Shown here: in pieces, positions 12,541 through 24,639 of the stretch
Layout of the letters: each line of letters begins with the position of its first letter
Numbering within the stretch: the first letter of the stretch is position 1
Assembly (NCBI GenBank): GCA_012295275.1
Contig: CM022665.1
Location: 35,858,522 to 35,922,521, forward strand
Reading direction: 5' to 3'
Length of the DNA: 64,000 nucleotides
Origin: Chrysomallon squamiferum
Lineage: Eukaryota; Mollusca; Gastropoda; Neomphalida; Peltospiridae
Notes under the pieces: model-generated
Databases searched by the model: none
Told to the model about the DNA's origin: nothing
What the model saw: only the letters and a program-made list of their open reading frames with translations
Made by a program: the position numbers and the translations under genes

Positions 12541-13145
12541 TAATCTCTCTATGACTGCTATGTTTTTTTGAAGCAGTTCCCGAATAAACTGCTCATTTAG
12601 CCTTTGTCGAATTATAATGTCAGAGATGTTCCTGAACGGATGACAAGTCTAATTCCTCAGTCCTTGCTTCTCTCGTTAAATTCTTACTGCTCAACAATCC
12701 TTCATACCACAGCCTGAAATCTAGCCACCCTCAGCGTAATTCCTCTGACGGGATTCAGTTGTCTTTTGGGTTCTTTTGGCGGAAGCGAGAAGCATACGAC
12801 CATCGCTCTACGCCCGCCAAAGACCGCGCGCAGCTGTCGCGTGCCCTCTCGCGCTTGTTATTTTCTCTCAACCACCCTTAAGATGCTTCCGCCTGTGAGG
12901 CGCTTTCGGGACAGAGGGCTTGTTTGATCAGCAAATTAATTGAAATAAATTCGCCTTAATGACAACGGAGCATCCATCGAGTCTCAATGGTATTGCTATT
13001 AAAAGCGATTATGCTATTATGCCCATGCATCTCGGCGAGTTATTTTGCTCCGCCTCACAAGAATGGTTTATGTCTTCTAGAAGAGGGGGATTACTCTCGA
13101 TTCCCTGCCCGGTTTCCGGTTTCAAGAGAGGACAGCTTCCTTGAA
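12541..13145. promoter_or_regulatory. Non-coding island F with CpG-dense core
   Basis: The richest island in the left part. Between 12778 and 12893 CpG dinucleotides are dense, which is striking in this AT-rich setting, and the core is bracketed by inverted 9-mers GGCGGAAGC (12778-12786) and GCTTCCGCC (12885-12893). Further right is an AAATTAATTGAAA homeodomain-like patch (12933-12945). A 61-codon frame at 12959-13144 overlaps an antisense frame and has no domain. It could be an enhancer, or the promoter of a transcript not visible here. Confidence 0.42.
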
Positions 13146-14060
13146 ATGTATTAAAAACTGAGTACTTCATACTATTTTTATTTTTTTTCTTCTTCCGTGT
13201 ACACAAAAGGTATTTAACTCATCTTTTGTTCTAAAAAAAAAAAAAAAAAAAAAAAATTTAAAATAAAATAAGAAAGAAAGAAATAGAAATAAAGAAAAAA
13301 TAACAACAGTAATTATAACAGCTATAACAATAATGATGAGAAGAGCAACGGCAACGATAATAAAACGAATAAAATTAACTAATGTTACCTTGTCGACATT
13401 CAGAAGGATATAAAATTAATTATTTAACACTATTTATAACTTTACATCTTTATATTTTTATGTTATGTAATATAATTATTGGTATTTAAAACAGGTAAGG
13501 ATAGCTGCTATGATAATCACCAGATTAATAAACAAACACACAAACAAACGAACAAACAAATAGATCTGGTTATATTTAAAGAAAAGTTATTTTAATCCTA
13601 TTTTATTCTTATCTAATTTCTCGGTCAATCCCCCCATTAAAATAAAATAATAAATAAAAAATATAATTATTATTCATTTTCATATTGAATGAAATTCTTG
13701 ATATAGCAAAATAAATCATTTTAAAGAAGAAAAAGGGTTTTACACAATAAATATTAAAATTTGTTATTAATTAATTAAATTTAAAGTATTTGTATCCTTG
13801 TCTGTTTGTTTATATGTTTATGAACGTTCAGTCTTTTATTGTATAGAATGTTTACAGGCACAGAAATATGCATTATGTATACATGTATTATAATAAAATA
13901 AACATTATTTTAAAACGAAATTAGGCCTATTTGCTAGTATATATGTACTATCGAATTTTCTCATTTCTCTCCTTTTATATAATCATTTCTTCTACTGCTT
14001 TAACAAATAAATCCCAGTAGGATTCATTTAAAAAAATAATAATAATAAAAAATAATGTTA
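13146..14060. other. AT-rich spacer, no gene seen
   Basis: Contains a 24-base A run (13233-13256) and several AAAC/AAAT tracts. No gene or structured element seen. Confidence 0.55.
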
Positions 14061-14405
14061 TCACAGCAATTTAAAGACTGACAGGAAAACTCGGTGTTCA
14101 CAGATGTTCAAAATCGTCTAAATTAATAACATTATCACGAAGACAGTTTCCCTACTGCGCCGAAACGCAATCTTCAGTTAGATTACGCCTAACGTTTGAC
14201 TGGTCTTAAAGAATCAAGACTGGAATCCTTTCGTGCGAGCCAAGGGGAGTAACTCCCTCATTTGCCACCAACAGAGAGCTTAATAGGGCGATTAATTACG
14301 AAGCAAGCACGACTGTGATGTGCGATAATTTCTCAATCCGCCCCATATTCACGACGTTAAACGAACCCAGAATTAATGTAACTAAATCCGCCTTGTCTGC
14401 ATCTA
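14061..14405. promoter_or_regulatory. Non-coding island G (candidate regulatory element)
   Basis: Non-repetitive, GC-richer block with homeodomain-type cores (GATTAATTAC at 14291-14300, AATTAATG near 14372) and scattered CpGs. No open frame of note. Function is inferred. Confidence 0.38.
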
Positions 14406-14860
14406 ATGCATGTTAAAACTGGAACGTTTTATTTGACATAAATATATACATTTTTGTTTCCAAACTGAAACAGCCATGATTAATAGCATCCATGTAGGCC
14501 TATAGGTTAAGCAGTTATTATTGTTATTATTACTATATATGTATAACAAACATACTAGTGAAAGTTTCATATTTTTATTATATAAATTTGCAGGAAACAG
14601 TAACATATTCTGGGTATTAAGAACGTAAAATACAAAGGAAAATAAGAAAATGTTGATTAATTTATTATCAATATGATATAGTTAGTTATCAAGTAACCTT
14701 TACATCTTCGTCGTAAGAAAATGATATTCTTTTATATAATAATTATAATCATGTGGTTATATAGAGGATGATAAATGATTGTAATAAAGAAAAGTAGAAT
14801 TAATAAAACAAGTTAATTAATTAATTAAAAAAAAAAAAATACCAAAACCCTTCAGTACAG

Positions 14861-14895
<35 letters not shown>

Positions 14896-14902
14896 AAAAA
14901 AA

Positions 14903-14962
<60 letters not shown>

Positions 14963-15570
14963 AATAAATAAATAAAAGCGAAATATTTAAATTTTATTCA
15001 GTTTTATTTATTTTTTTTTTTTTTTTAGATTTTAATTTCTATTAAATTCTTATTTGACTTTGTTTTATTAATCTGATCCATACAAATTTTCGAAGATAAA
15101 TAAATAAAGAAAGAAAAACTGATCGTCAAAATTAAAAAAAACACAATTATAAACACAATACGAAAGAAAAAAGTATGTGCATGTATTGTTCTCGCAAAGT
15201 CTATTAACATGGAAAATGTCTTTAAAATATTAAATCGTTAAAAAGTAAACCAACATTTTGCATGTGGAAACAGCCATTAATGAAGTAAAAAGGAAGCGGC
15301 TAGAAAGACTCAGATTACAGCAGAAATTATTTATAGCAAATATATTACATGGTATGAGTTGTACAGACAACGTTTAAAGGATTGTTTTCCCCTTCGTAAC
15401 ATGTGACGCGTACAGAAAGTTAACTTTTAATTCAAATAATAAACATATGGACATGTATTTTATGTGATACAGAACCATTCGCTTCAAACAGAAAGGACGG
15501 AATCATTTCAGAGTTTCTTGCTTGCGAGGATAAAAGCTGAGATTAATGTACAACTATTTTGTGAATTCCA
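14406..15570. other. AT-rich spacer, no gene seen
   Basis: Dominated by a TAA/poly-A/TAAA compound array (14861-14976) and poly-T. The more complex part from about 15240 to 15570 may include distal 3' untranslated sequence of the minus-strand LRR gene, but I see no clear AATAAA to close it. Confidence 0.45.
14861..14976. repeat. (TAA)n, poly-A and (TAAA)n compound array
   Basis: ATA/TAA units, an A run of about 21 bases, more TAA units, then TAAA. Confidence 0.95.
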
Positions 15571-15580
15571 AGCTCTAGTA

Positions 15581-15746
15581 AACGAATGGTTCCAAAAGTG
15601 GGTCTCATCGCTCCCATGAGGGAAAGGTAATTATTTTGCCATTTCTCCTATCTTTCATTCAGTGTGTATGAAAACAATATGGGGCGCTGGAGATGAAAAC
15701 AGGAAGTCAAAGAAGTGGTGACCCCCACATCATTTGGTAACCATTG
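15581..15746. mobile_element. Short hAT-like MITE
   Basis: The left end reads AATGGTTCCAAAAGTGGGTC and the right end, reverse-complemented, AATGGTTACCAAATGATGTG followed by GGGGTCAC. This pair of inverted ends with a GGTTCC...GTGGGTC / GTGACCCCC layout is typical of non-autonomous hAT elements. Flanking 8-mers CTCTAGTA (15573-15580) and CTTTAGAG (15747-15754) both resemble the nTCTAGAn target of hAT transposases. There is no coding capacity. It lies about 60 bp beyond the stop codon of the LRR gene and may be part of that gene's 3' untranslated region. Exact ends are uncertain by a few bases. Confidence 0.5.
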
Positions 15747-15806
15747 CTTTAGAGATAGGATAATTGGAATCTTCCCAGAAAATTGTAATTAAAAAATTAA
15801 ATGAAG

Positions 15807-17656
15807 TTAATCGTCAGCGTAAGGCTCGGCCTCTTCTAGTTCTATTCTTGCTATTTCTTCGTCCACTTCTTTCTGGTATACTGATATATATTTACCTTTA
15901 ACTTTGCGACAACGGAAATGATGTCTGCATTTCCAACCTACTACGGCAGCAACTACTGTAGATAGAGCGATAATAGCACACACAAAACCAATGAAGATGG
16001 AGAGAAGTGACCGCGGACAACGGAGATCACTAGGGTTCAAGGTCATGAGGTCAAGTCCTTTGTACTTGTCGGGATAGTTGCATCTGGGAATGAAACAGAA
16101 AGTTAATTACATATTCATTTAAAATTTAAACTAATATATAGATATACATTATATATTATTTTTAATTTTCCATATAGATAGATAGAACAATATCAAAACA
16201 ACTGTTGTCACTAATAATGATAGTTACAACTGATTATTGCCATATTTCCTTTTCTTCTATTGTAGTTAAAATAATAACTATTAATTTTAACTATCTAAAT
16301 AAATAAATAAATCAGGTACTATTCCTTGCAACAAATGAAATGAAACATTTTCACATTCAAAACATAACATATCATCATTTTTTTAAGTTCCTGTAAAATT
16401 TATACTCACATTATAGAGTGATTAAAATCTGAATTTTCTAACATCCATTTAAGGCTGCAGTCACATCTCCAGCGGTTGTTATTAAGAACCAACTCTTCTA
16501 GGTCAGCCCACGGCAGGAGATCCTCGGGCAGTCTAATCAAGGCGTTATTGTTTAGATGAACAACGCTCAAGTATGATGAAGCAAAAACATCATGGGCAAT
16601 GGTTTTAAGATACCTGTTGTTGGTGATGTACACGTATTGGAGCTTAGAGAAGACGTGGAAAGCTTTGTAATCTATATTTTCTAATCTTTCCATATTGTTT
16701 ATAGTGAGTGTTGTAATCGGAACTTTCATATCGAGATCTGGACTTGGATGTATGGTTTCTGCAGGGTTCCCACTGAAGTTCAAATACTGCAGATTGTCAA
16801 GCAACGTCAGAGCTAAAAATGGAATTTGTTTCAATCGATTATTTGCCAGAGAAAGGCTCTTCAGGAATCCTAAGCGATCGAAAGCTTTAGGATGGATGGT
16901 CTCTAAGAGATTTCCGTCTAGAAAAAGTATTCGCAACTGAAGAAGAGGTTCAAAAGTGTTTTGATCTATTTTCACGAATTTGTTTCGACTGAGGTCAAGT
17001 ATGTCAAGAAATTTAAGTTGCTCGAACACTTCACGATCAAGACTCGAGAGCTTATTCCCACTAAGATTCAAATATTCCAGAAAGGAAAGATCAGAAAGAG
17101 CCGCTTTCTCAACCGTTGTTATCTCACAGTCTGATGCATCAATACGTTCTATATCGACAAGCTCTGTGAAGAGAAAAACATAGTCTGGTAATATGCCCAA
17201 AGGATTACCTTTCAAAGACAGACTTTTTAAGCTGTGAAGACCTTGAAATGTTTCTTCATTCAGAATTTTACTAGTTATTCTATTATACGATAAATCAAGA
17301 TTCTGCAGGCAAAATAAAGACTGAAATGCATCCTTTTCTATGGTTTCTATCTCGTTGTTTCGTAGGTCCAGGACTTTCAAACACCCATCACAACGTCTAA
17401 ACGACCCGCAAGTGCTGTTTATTCTATGCAGTTCGAGGATTCGATTGAAACTCAGGTCTATCGCAGTGACAGATTTTGGAATGTCGTTCAATGCAGGGAA
17501 CTTTGGAATGAGAGTGTCAGAACAGTTCAACCACGTTAAACCATCTTTAACTAAAGTTTGACATTCGTCATAGAATCCATGTACAGGATCAGCAAAAGAT
17601 AATAAAAAGATTGGAATCAAAGCGAACTGTTTCATGGTGATGGACTTCCCCTTCAT
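15807..17656 (-). CDS. Leucine-rich repeat type I transmembrane protein
   Basis: Two coding exons on the minus strand, 17656-16410 and 16083-15807, joined by a GTGAGT...CCCAG intron of 326 bp in phase 2, give 507 aa. A signal peptide follows Met1 or Met8; an in-frame TAA (17681-17683) precedes Met1, so the 5' end is closed. An N-terminal Cys pair is followed by about 13 leucine-rich repeats with LxxLxLxxN cores (roughly residues 60-395). A C-terminal cap, WRCDCSLKWML with two later Cys, runs across the exon junction, which supports the splice. One membrane helix lies at about 442-466. The short cytoplasmic tail (about 40 aa) has basic residues, the tyrosine motif YISVYQK, and an acidic end. 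There is no TIR, Ig or kinase domain, so this is a TLR-shaped ectodomain without TLR signalling. The family suggests cell adhesion or ligand binding at the surface; the partner is unknown. Confidence 0.88.
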
Positions 17657-17834
17657 TTTATTGGTACTTGTTGTATTGTATTAGAAGATGGTTAATAACT
17701 GTCACAGCAATTTCGTCATAAGATATCTGTCAAAGAAAATTCATAATTTATCCCAAATGAAATGACACACACACATACAGAAGGAATTATCAAGAAAGAA
17801 AATTCAGAAAATAATCATAAAATAATATTATTCA

Positions 17835-17837
17835 ATA

Positions 17838-17897
<60 letters not shown>

Positions 17898-17931
17898 CAT
17901 CATCATCATCATCATCATAATCATAATCATA
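17835..17931. repeat. (TAA)n(TCA)n array
   Basis: TAA units to about 17897 followed by TCA and TCATAA units. Confidence 0.95.
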
Positions 17932-18491
17932 ATACTGGTGGTGAAGAGGAGAATGCTAATTCTACTGGTGATGATTATAATGATAATACAATAATAACAT
18001 CAACTACCACAGAAACAGCAATAAAACCATGATATATTTAAATATATGTCTGTAGTAAAGTATTTAAAACAGAAAAACATGAACACATCAAATTATATCT
18101 GAATCATAATAAAGGTATTTTATATCAAAGATAAATATACTACATTTGTCATAGATTATATTAAAAAGAAAAAAAATGAGAAAGGCAGAAAGTAAATTAA
18201 TAAATCTTCTCTTCAGGAGAAATTTAACTTCTTAAATCCGGTGAAAATTCTCTAGTTATATATACAGGTTAATTTTAATGATTATTATTTGGTAATTTCA
18301 GCTTAATACAGGTATTTAAATTATAATTATCTAAAATCTTGTTGTTCAGTAACCTGCTCTTATTATCGGTTATGTCAAAATTAACATACCTTGTTTGTGT
18401 CTCGTTATCTCACTAGTTACGTAAGAACAGGATAGCCATATCTCGTGTCAAAAATTTGTCAGTTTATTAGCGTTTTAAATATGAGGCCTCT

Positions 18492-18540
<49 letters not shown>

Positions 18541-18628
18541 ATTATTATAAAAGATTAAAAAAAGAAAGGCAAACGAAGGGAATAAAGAAAATACTTACTT
18601 ATTACTAAAATTGTTACTTTATGTAAAG

Positions 18629-18636
18629 AAAAAAAA

Positions 18637-18668
<32 letters not shown>

Positions 18669-18696
18669 AAAAAAAAATTAAATTAAAAAAAAAAAA
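18629..18696. repeat. Poly-A tract
   Basis: Long A runs with a few interruptions (one G, then TTAAATT). Confidence 0.93.
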
Positions 18697-18939
18697 GGAA
18701 AGGTTCATATTTCATTAGGATTTCCCATATTATAGAATGTTTTTATTGTAATTTTATAAGACTTATATACCTCTCACATATTTTACATTAAAAACCAACA
18801 ACCAAAAAAAAAAAAAAAATAATAATAAAAAAAATAAAAAAATAAAACGTCGACGATTTTGTAAGCAGTAATAAATTATATTAAATTATTAAATTATTAT
18901 TATACATCATCATAATTAAATATCATTACCGAAATATGT

Positions 18940-19560
18940 AACTGTCCTTATTAAATTTAGGTATCAGAATTAAACTCAGAAAAATTACGTATCCTAATTA
19001 TATATTAACATATTAATGTATTTATCCACTTTTAGTTCAGTAAATATGAGTAAAGCATATTTTACATTGTCCTTTATAAATTTGAATATAGTAATAATGT
19101 ATATTGTAATCATTAAAGTAATATATTTTGTTCCTTTAAATTTAAATATTATATTATACGTTGTCTTCGTTTGAGTGCATTGCCCTCATTAAATATGAAT
19201 ACAGTAATATACGTTGTCCTCTTTAAATTTGAGTAAAGGAGTATTATACTTAATTCTAAATAAAAAAAAATTCTGTACAATATTTATACGCTGTCCTAAT
19301 TAAATGTTAATACAGTGATATTATACGTTCTCTTAAATTTTAGTAAAGCAATATTACACTTTACCCTTTTTAAATTTACAGTAATATTATACGTTCCTTC
19401 TCGTTAAATCAGAGTACATTAATATTACAGGTTGTCCTTATTAAATCAGGGTACAGCAGTATTATACGTTTTCATTTAATTTGAATACAGTACTATACGT
19501 TATTACATGTAAATTTGAGTACTCTCATGTTATAGTTATCCTTACAAAATTACAAAGAAA
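18940..19560. repeat. Degenerate minisatellite
   Basis: About a dozen diverged tandem units of roughly 45-55 bp with a recurring pattern: TATACGTTGTCCT, then TTAAATTTGAGTA, then CAGTAATATTA. Units differ by substitutions and small indels, so the array is old. No coding potential. Confidence 0.75.
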
Positions 19561-20739
19561 TTGTCTTTTTAACACACGTTACCGGATTTTCTCCATGTAG
19601 TTAGTCAGCCTTACGAAGGACTTTGGTCAACTTTTGACGATGATAATGATGAAGACAGTGACGTGTTTGTACGCTCAGATTTATATCATTATCAGCTAGT
19701 GATAACATGGTTACTTCTTAAATATGTACTTTGAAATATAGCGGCAGTAACACCCTCTTGTGCAGATGAAATGTTAATTTTTTTGTGATATTGCGTGTAA
19801 ATATTTATCCATTTTGTAAATTAAAAACAAAGAAATAAAATAGGTGTTTTTGTTATTATCATTATTACTGTTGTTGTTATTATTTATTCTTCCAAATTTA
19901 AAAAAAAAAAAAATTAAACTTTAATAAAAATCGATTGTTAATGGTAAATTAAATATATTTATTGAACGAATAAAGAAAATGTATATATATATATAAAATT
20001 TCTAAATTTTTAGGATTTATATTTATTACATAATTTTAACAAGCATAGAATCTGTGACAAATAATTAGTTAATATCAAATAATGCAAATAATATCAGCTC
20101 CAAAACAAACAAAAAGAAACAAGAAACAACAACAAAATAATAATAAAATAAAAAAATACCCCCCCCCAAAAAAAATACCATTTTTTTTTTTTTTTACAAA
20201 AAACAGAAGACTTTGTATGCATATTATATTTTACTTTACAAATGAACTCACATTTTATTATGAAATGATACACAATTTTCATCTTTCTCAGATAATACTG
20301 AACTAATTTATATATTTTTTTCCTGTCCTTATTATGATTAAAACTCATACCACACTTATATTGTATTATAAATACAAACATAATGTAAATCTACTGTTCT
20401 GTCACAAACACAAAAAATGGCAGTCAAAAACTGTCATAACAAATATGCTTGAACTAATAACAACAATATACAGAAAGTTACTATTCTGTTTCATGTTGGT
20501 CTTGTGTGTGTGTGTGTGTGTGGGTGTGTGTGTATTTTATTTTGTATTGTTTTCTTTGTTTTATATATACAATGCAATATAACAGTACAATAGTATAAAA
20601 CAAAGCAAATAATAATTAAAAATGGCATGGCACATCAGATGTGGATTAAGTACATTACCATTAAAACATTTAAAACTGAATAAAAATGCAAAACATGTAC
20701 ATAATTTTTATATATTCATATTATAAAGGCTGATACACT

Positions 20740-20740
<1 letters not shown>

Positions 20741-20783
<43 letters not shown>
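20741..20783. repeat. (ATA)n microsatellite
   Basis: About 14 uninterrupted trinucleotide units. Confidence 0.95.
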
Positions 20784-20785
<2 letters not shown>

Positions 20786-22101
20786 TATAATATATATATA
20801 AGATTAAAAAAAATAAAATAAAATAAATATTAAAAATTAATTTAAAAAAAAAAAAAAAAAATCTAAACCAAAGATATATAAAATTTCAGGAAAAACAGAA
20901 ACCCCCCCCACCAACAAAATAAGAAAAACATCAACAGTTAAATGTTCATATAAATAAAAAAGATACTTTCCACTAAATATACTGTAAAACTGAATTTATC
21001 TCACAGACAAAATTATGACAAAGATGTTTTTAATATTTAAAAATATATAAATAAAACAATTAATTTATAATATTCACTTTATTAAGATTTTAAAATAATA
21101 TTTAATTAATCATAAATTTTTTGTGCATTATTTGTTATAATTAATGTTTTTATTTTCAAGTCAATAAATTACATTTACATATAAACTACAGCTACCAATA
21201 AAAAAATAAAAAAACAACAAAAAAACAAAAACGAAAATGGATAATAAAAATTAAAAAACTGGCTTGAATATACAATACTAAAAGTATAAAAGATTTACTT
21301 CATGGACGGACATGTTTACAGATGTCAGATCATAATAAACTTCCACTGGGCAAAATACACACAATTTTGTTTTAATGTATTATAATATAGTAATTATAAA
21401 TAATGGCATGTAGCTTACATAAATGAAATGGAAAAAAGAAATTTGAAAAGAAAATAATAATAATAATAATAATAATAATAACTTTCAGTAAATACATTTT
21501 AAAATATTATGCTCTCCATATATTAATAAATATATCAGAAATTTTGTTATTGTTACTATTTTTTATCTATTTTTATTTTTTAACTTTTGGGTTTTAAAAT
21601 TTGTAATGACAAAAAAAAAAAAAAAAAAAAAAAAAGAAGAAAGAAATATATATATTTTAATAATAATAATAAAAAAAATAAATAAAAAAATAAATTAAAA
21701 TTATACAGAAAAATATATTATGCTAGTAATCTATACTTTGCCAACAACAAATAACAGTTCAGTTTAACCATACGTTATTATCAGTTTTTACTGCATACTG
21801 TTTCCAGCTCACTATAATATTTAAAATAATATTTCACAAACTGAAAGAAAATCCCTGAGAAAGTTTAGGAAGATTCAGGATTTTCAAAGATTTCTGAAAT
21901 GTAAATAATCGGACTTCAGCAGATGTTTAAAAAGGAAGACAAATCACTAATACTGATGAAAGAGAGCCAAGAACCAGAATGGTCTAACCCCAAAGAAATA
22001 AAAAAGAAATACTTCTAAGTCTGGTTCATGACAATCCACTGATTTTTGAAAGATTTAAGCCATAATAAAAAAAAAAGAAGAAATAAATAAAATAAAATAA
22101 A

Positions 22102-22127
22102 ATAATAATAATAATAATAATAATGAA

Positions 22128-22194
<67 letters not shown>

Positions 22195-22210
22195 TTACTA
22201 CTACTACTTC
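22102..22210. repeat. (TAA)n and (CTA)n array
   Basis: TAA units to about 22124, then about 80 bp of CTA. The reverse frame reads as poly-Val and is not a gene. Confidence 0.95.
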
Positions 22211-24180
22211 TAATAATACTAATAATAATATTAATAATAATAGCAACAAGAATAAATTTCCTATTTTCTCACCTCCCTGAAATTTACTAAGTGAAGAAAT
22301 ATTTTCATTTTCTTAACATAAATGTAATAACTTCAAAATCAGTTATCTCATTATTTCAGTTAGATCTTGCTGGTTCTAGGCCCTTCTGTTTTTATAATTA
22401 TTACAGACTATTGTAATAGAAACTAAAATAACATTGACTAAAATGTATTTATTATAAGGCAAGTCACTGAAACAGTACTATGAAAACAACTTTTTTTATA
22501 TAACAAAGTCAAAACAACCCATGTGCAACTCTTTCCTCTAGTAATATCAACAACAGGTAAATTATCACAGACACTGCTAATTATGTGCTAGATAAAGACA
22601 TATGTATGAATATGTCAGTTAATTCACATCCAAGATACATATTTTTTGTACATAAATGCAGACAGGTTATTTCTTGGTAATGTTATAACTGTTCCTAATT
22701 TCAAATTACCTGTTTAAATTGTTGGAATTAAAACATTCAGATTATAAATTAAAACACACTTTTTGAGTCCAAACTAAAATAATAACAGTAAACAACATCA
22801 ACCATCATCCCCCCCAAAAAAAATAAAAAATAAAACAAACAAACAAAAAAACTCATCAGAAAACAAAAACCCACCACTTTTAATGAAATGCACATGATTT
22901 AATCTTTCACATACTGATAAGTCCACTTACACTGCATTTATGTCACACATTTATTAACCCACTGGTTTCATTTTTATTTTTAGGTCTTATCTGTTTTTGC
23001 ACCTTATAAAGTGTTATCTATTTATAATAATTATTTAAAACTGTCCAAAACTGATTTATTTACAAAAGGGTGTATTTCAGATTGGTCCTTGTTCAAGAAC
23101 AAACAGTAACATTTAAACATTCTTTTTTTTTTCTTTCAATGTTGTTTATAAAGTATCATGTAATAATTATTTTTAATATGCACCAAAAATAGTTGTTTAT
23201 AATTCATCAGTTAAACACCTATTGAAAATTAATATCCAAACATTTTATTAGTGTAATGCTGAATATCAAGCCATAAACTAACATTGAAATAATTACAGCA
23301 GACACATTTATTTACTATAGTTATTAATTTGTAATGTGGGATTTCAAAAAATACTGAGCAAAAATTACTTCTTACCCCAAATAATAATAAAATATATATA
23401 TATAATAATAATAATACAAAATTATCTTTCATTCAATTTTTGTTTATTTATTTATTTATTTTAAGAAGATGCATCTATTTTCACTTATACAAGTGGACTG
23501 AAAAATTCTTTACCAGAATCCTGTTTTATATAATGGTCATTTACTATTTCAAACCCCCCAAAAGTATTACAGATAAAAAAAATAATTTACTGGCAGATTT
23601 TAGTGATGCCTCCAGTATTAAAATAAATTATCATAAATAATAATATTAGATAAATTTAAAAAGCCCATTATTATAATATTTATTAATAATTTATAATTCT
23701 GTTGTTTAAATGATGAGAAAACAATCCCCATAAAAAACAACCTTTTTTTCTCTTCTTATTATAATGCTGTTATTTATTTATTTTTACATGTTTTTAAAAT
23801 TGTCAAAACCATATTGTATTACTAGTAATTATTACCAATTTTTATTTTTGTTTTTCATTTAACTGGGATCAAAATTTTCATGACATCCTATTATTACTTT
23901 TCTTTTTTAAATTTCACTCATGTGGTGTTAACAATGGAACAATGTTAAGTGTAGTCTTCATCAAACAAATACTCTATTTACAAGAGCACTTTTCAAATCT
24001 TCCTGCATATAAAAGCAAGAATTTGAAATGGTTATAATGTACCAAAAAAATAAATAAAAATAAAATAAAAACTATATATATATGAGTACAACTTAACATG
24101 TGATCTTTCTCAATATTTTACAAGATGATCTTTTAAAACATAAATATTGACTTAATTCTCATGCTAATATCTGATAAGAG

Positions 24181-24186
24181 TTTATT
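24181..24186 (-). terminator. Candidate poly-A signal of CEP164
   Basis: AATAAA on the minus strand about 460 bases beyond the CEP164 stop codon. It is the first exact hexamer I noticed downstream. In such AT-rich DNA the hexamer is common, so this is only a candidate. Confidence 0.35.
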
Positions 24187-24639
24187 TTGACAATCATATT
24201 AATTCATGATAATGTATTTTCAAAGATCTTTGCCAAACTAAAATCAAAGATTATCACAGTTTATACTGCAAACAGAATTTTTAACATCATCAAACTAGAG
24301 CTGGGGCAGAAGTATACAAAAAGTCTTTTAAAAAAACCTAAGAAAATAAATGAAAACTAAATTCTTTCATCAGCAGTTAAGATTTTGATTGGATAAATCA
24401 TTTTAGATAAGCAATGATATTAAAGATATATTTTTCGTGTGACAATGTAATTAAAGCTGGATGTTATAAAAATGCAAAAACTGATATTCCAAGACATATC
24501 TGACTGGTAATAATCCAGATATTACAATTGCAAAAAAAAAAACAAAAAAAACAAAACATTAGGTATCAGGACTTAGTTTTCTAATATTATCTGGCTCTCA
24601 TGCAATGATAGAGGCACTTGTGAATGAAATAAAGACAAG

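Larger units (their letters stand above)
17657..18939. other. AT-rich spacer with microsatellites, no gene seen
   Basis: Region upstream of the LRR gene. It holds TAA/TCA (17835-17931) and TAA (18493-18538) arrays and long A runs (18629-18696). No clear promoter for the LRR gene is visible, so an untranslated first exon may lie further upstream. Confidence 0.5.
19561..24180. other. AT-rich spacer, no gene seen
   Basis: Only low-complexity frames occur (poly-Val/Leu from CTA at 22129-22210, poly-Lys, poly-Asn). A less repetitive patch at 21840-22060 has no identifiable gene and could be non-coding transcript or far 3' sequence of CEP164. Confidence 0.5.

Noticed and set aside
12959-13206. Sense/antisense frame pair in island F
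   Set aside because: They overlap on opposite strands without domains; interpreted as non-coding.
18940-19560. CRISPR-like regular repeat array
   Set aside because: Units are degenerate and directly tandem without unique spacers, and the genome is eukaryotic with spliced genes. No CRISPR array is present.
22055-22249. Poly-Val/Leu frame
   Set aside because: Translation of the CTA/TAA arrays, not a membrane protein.
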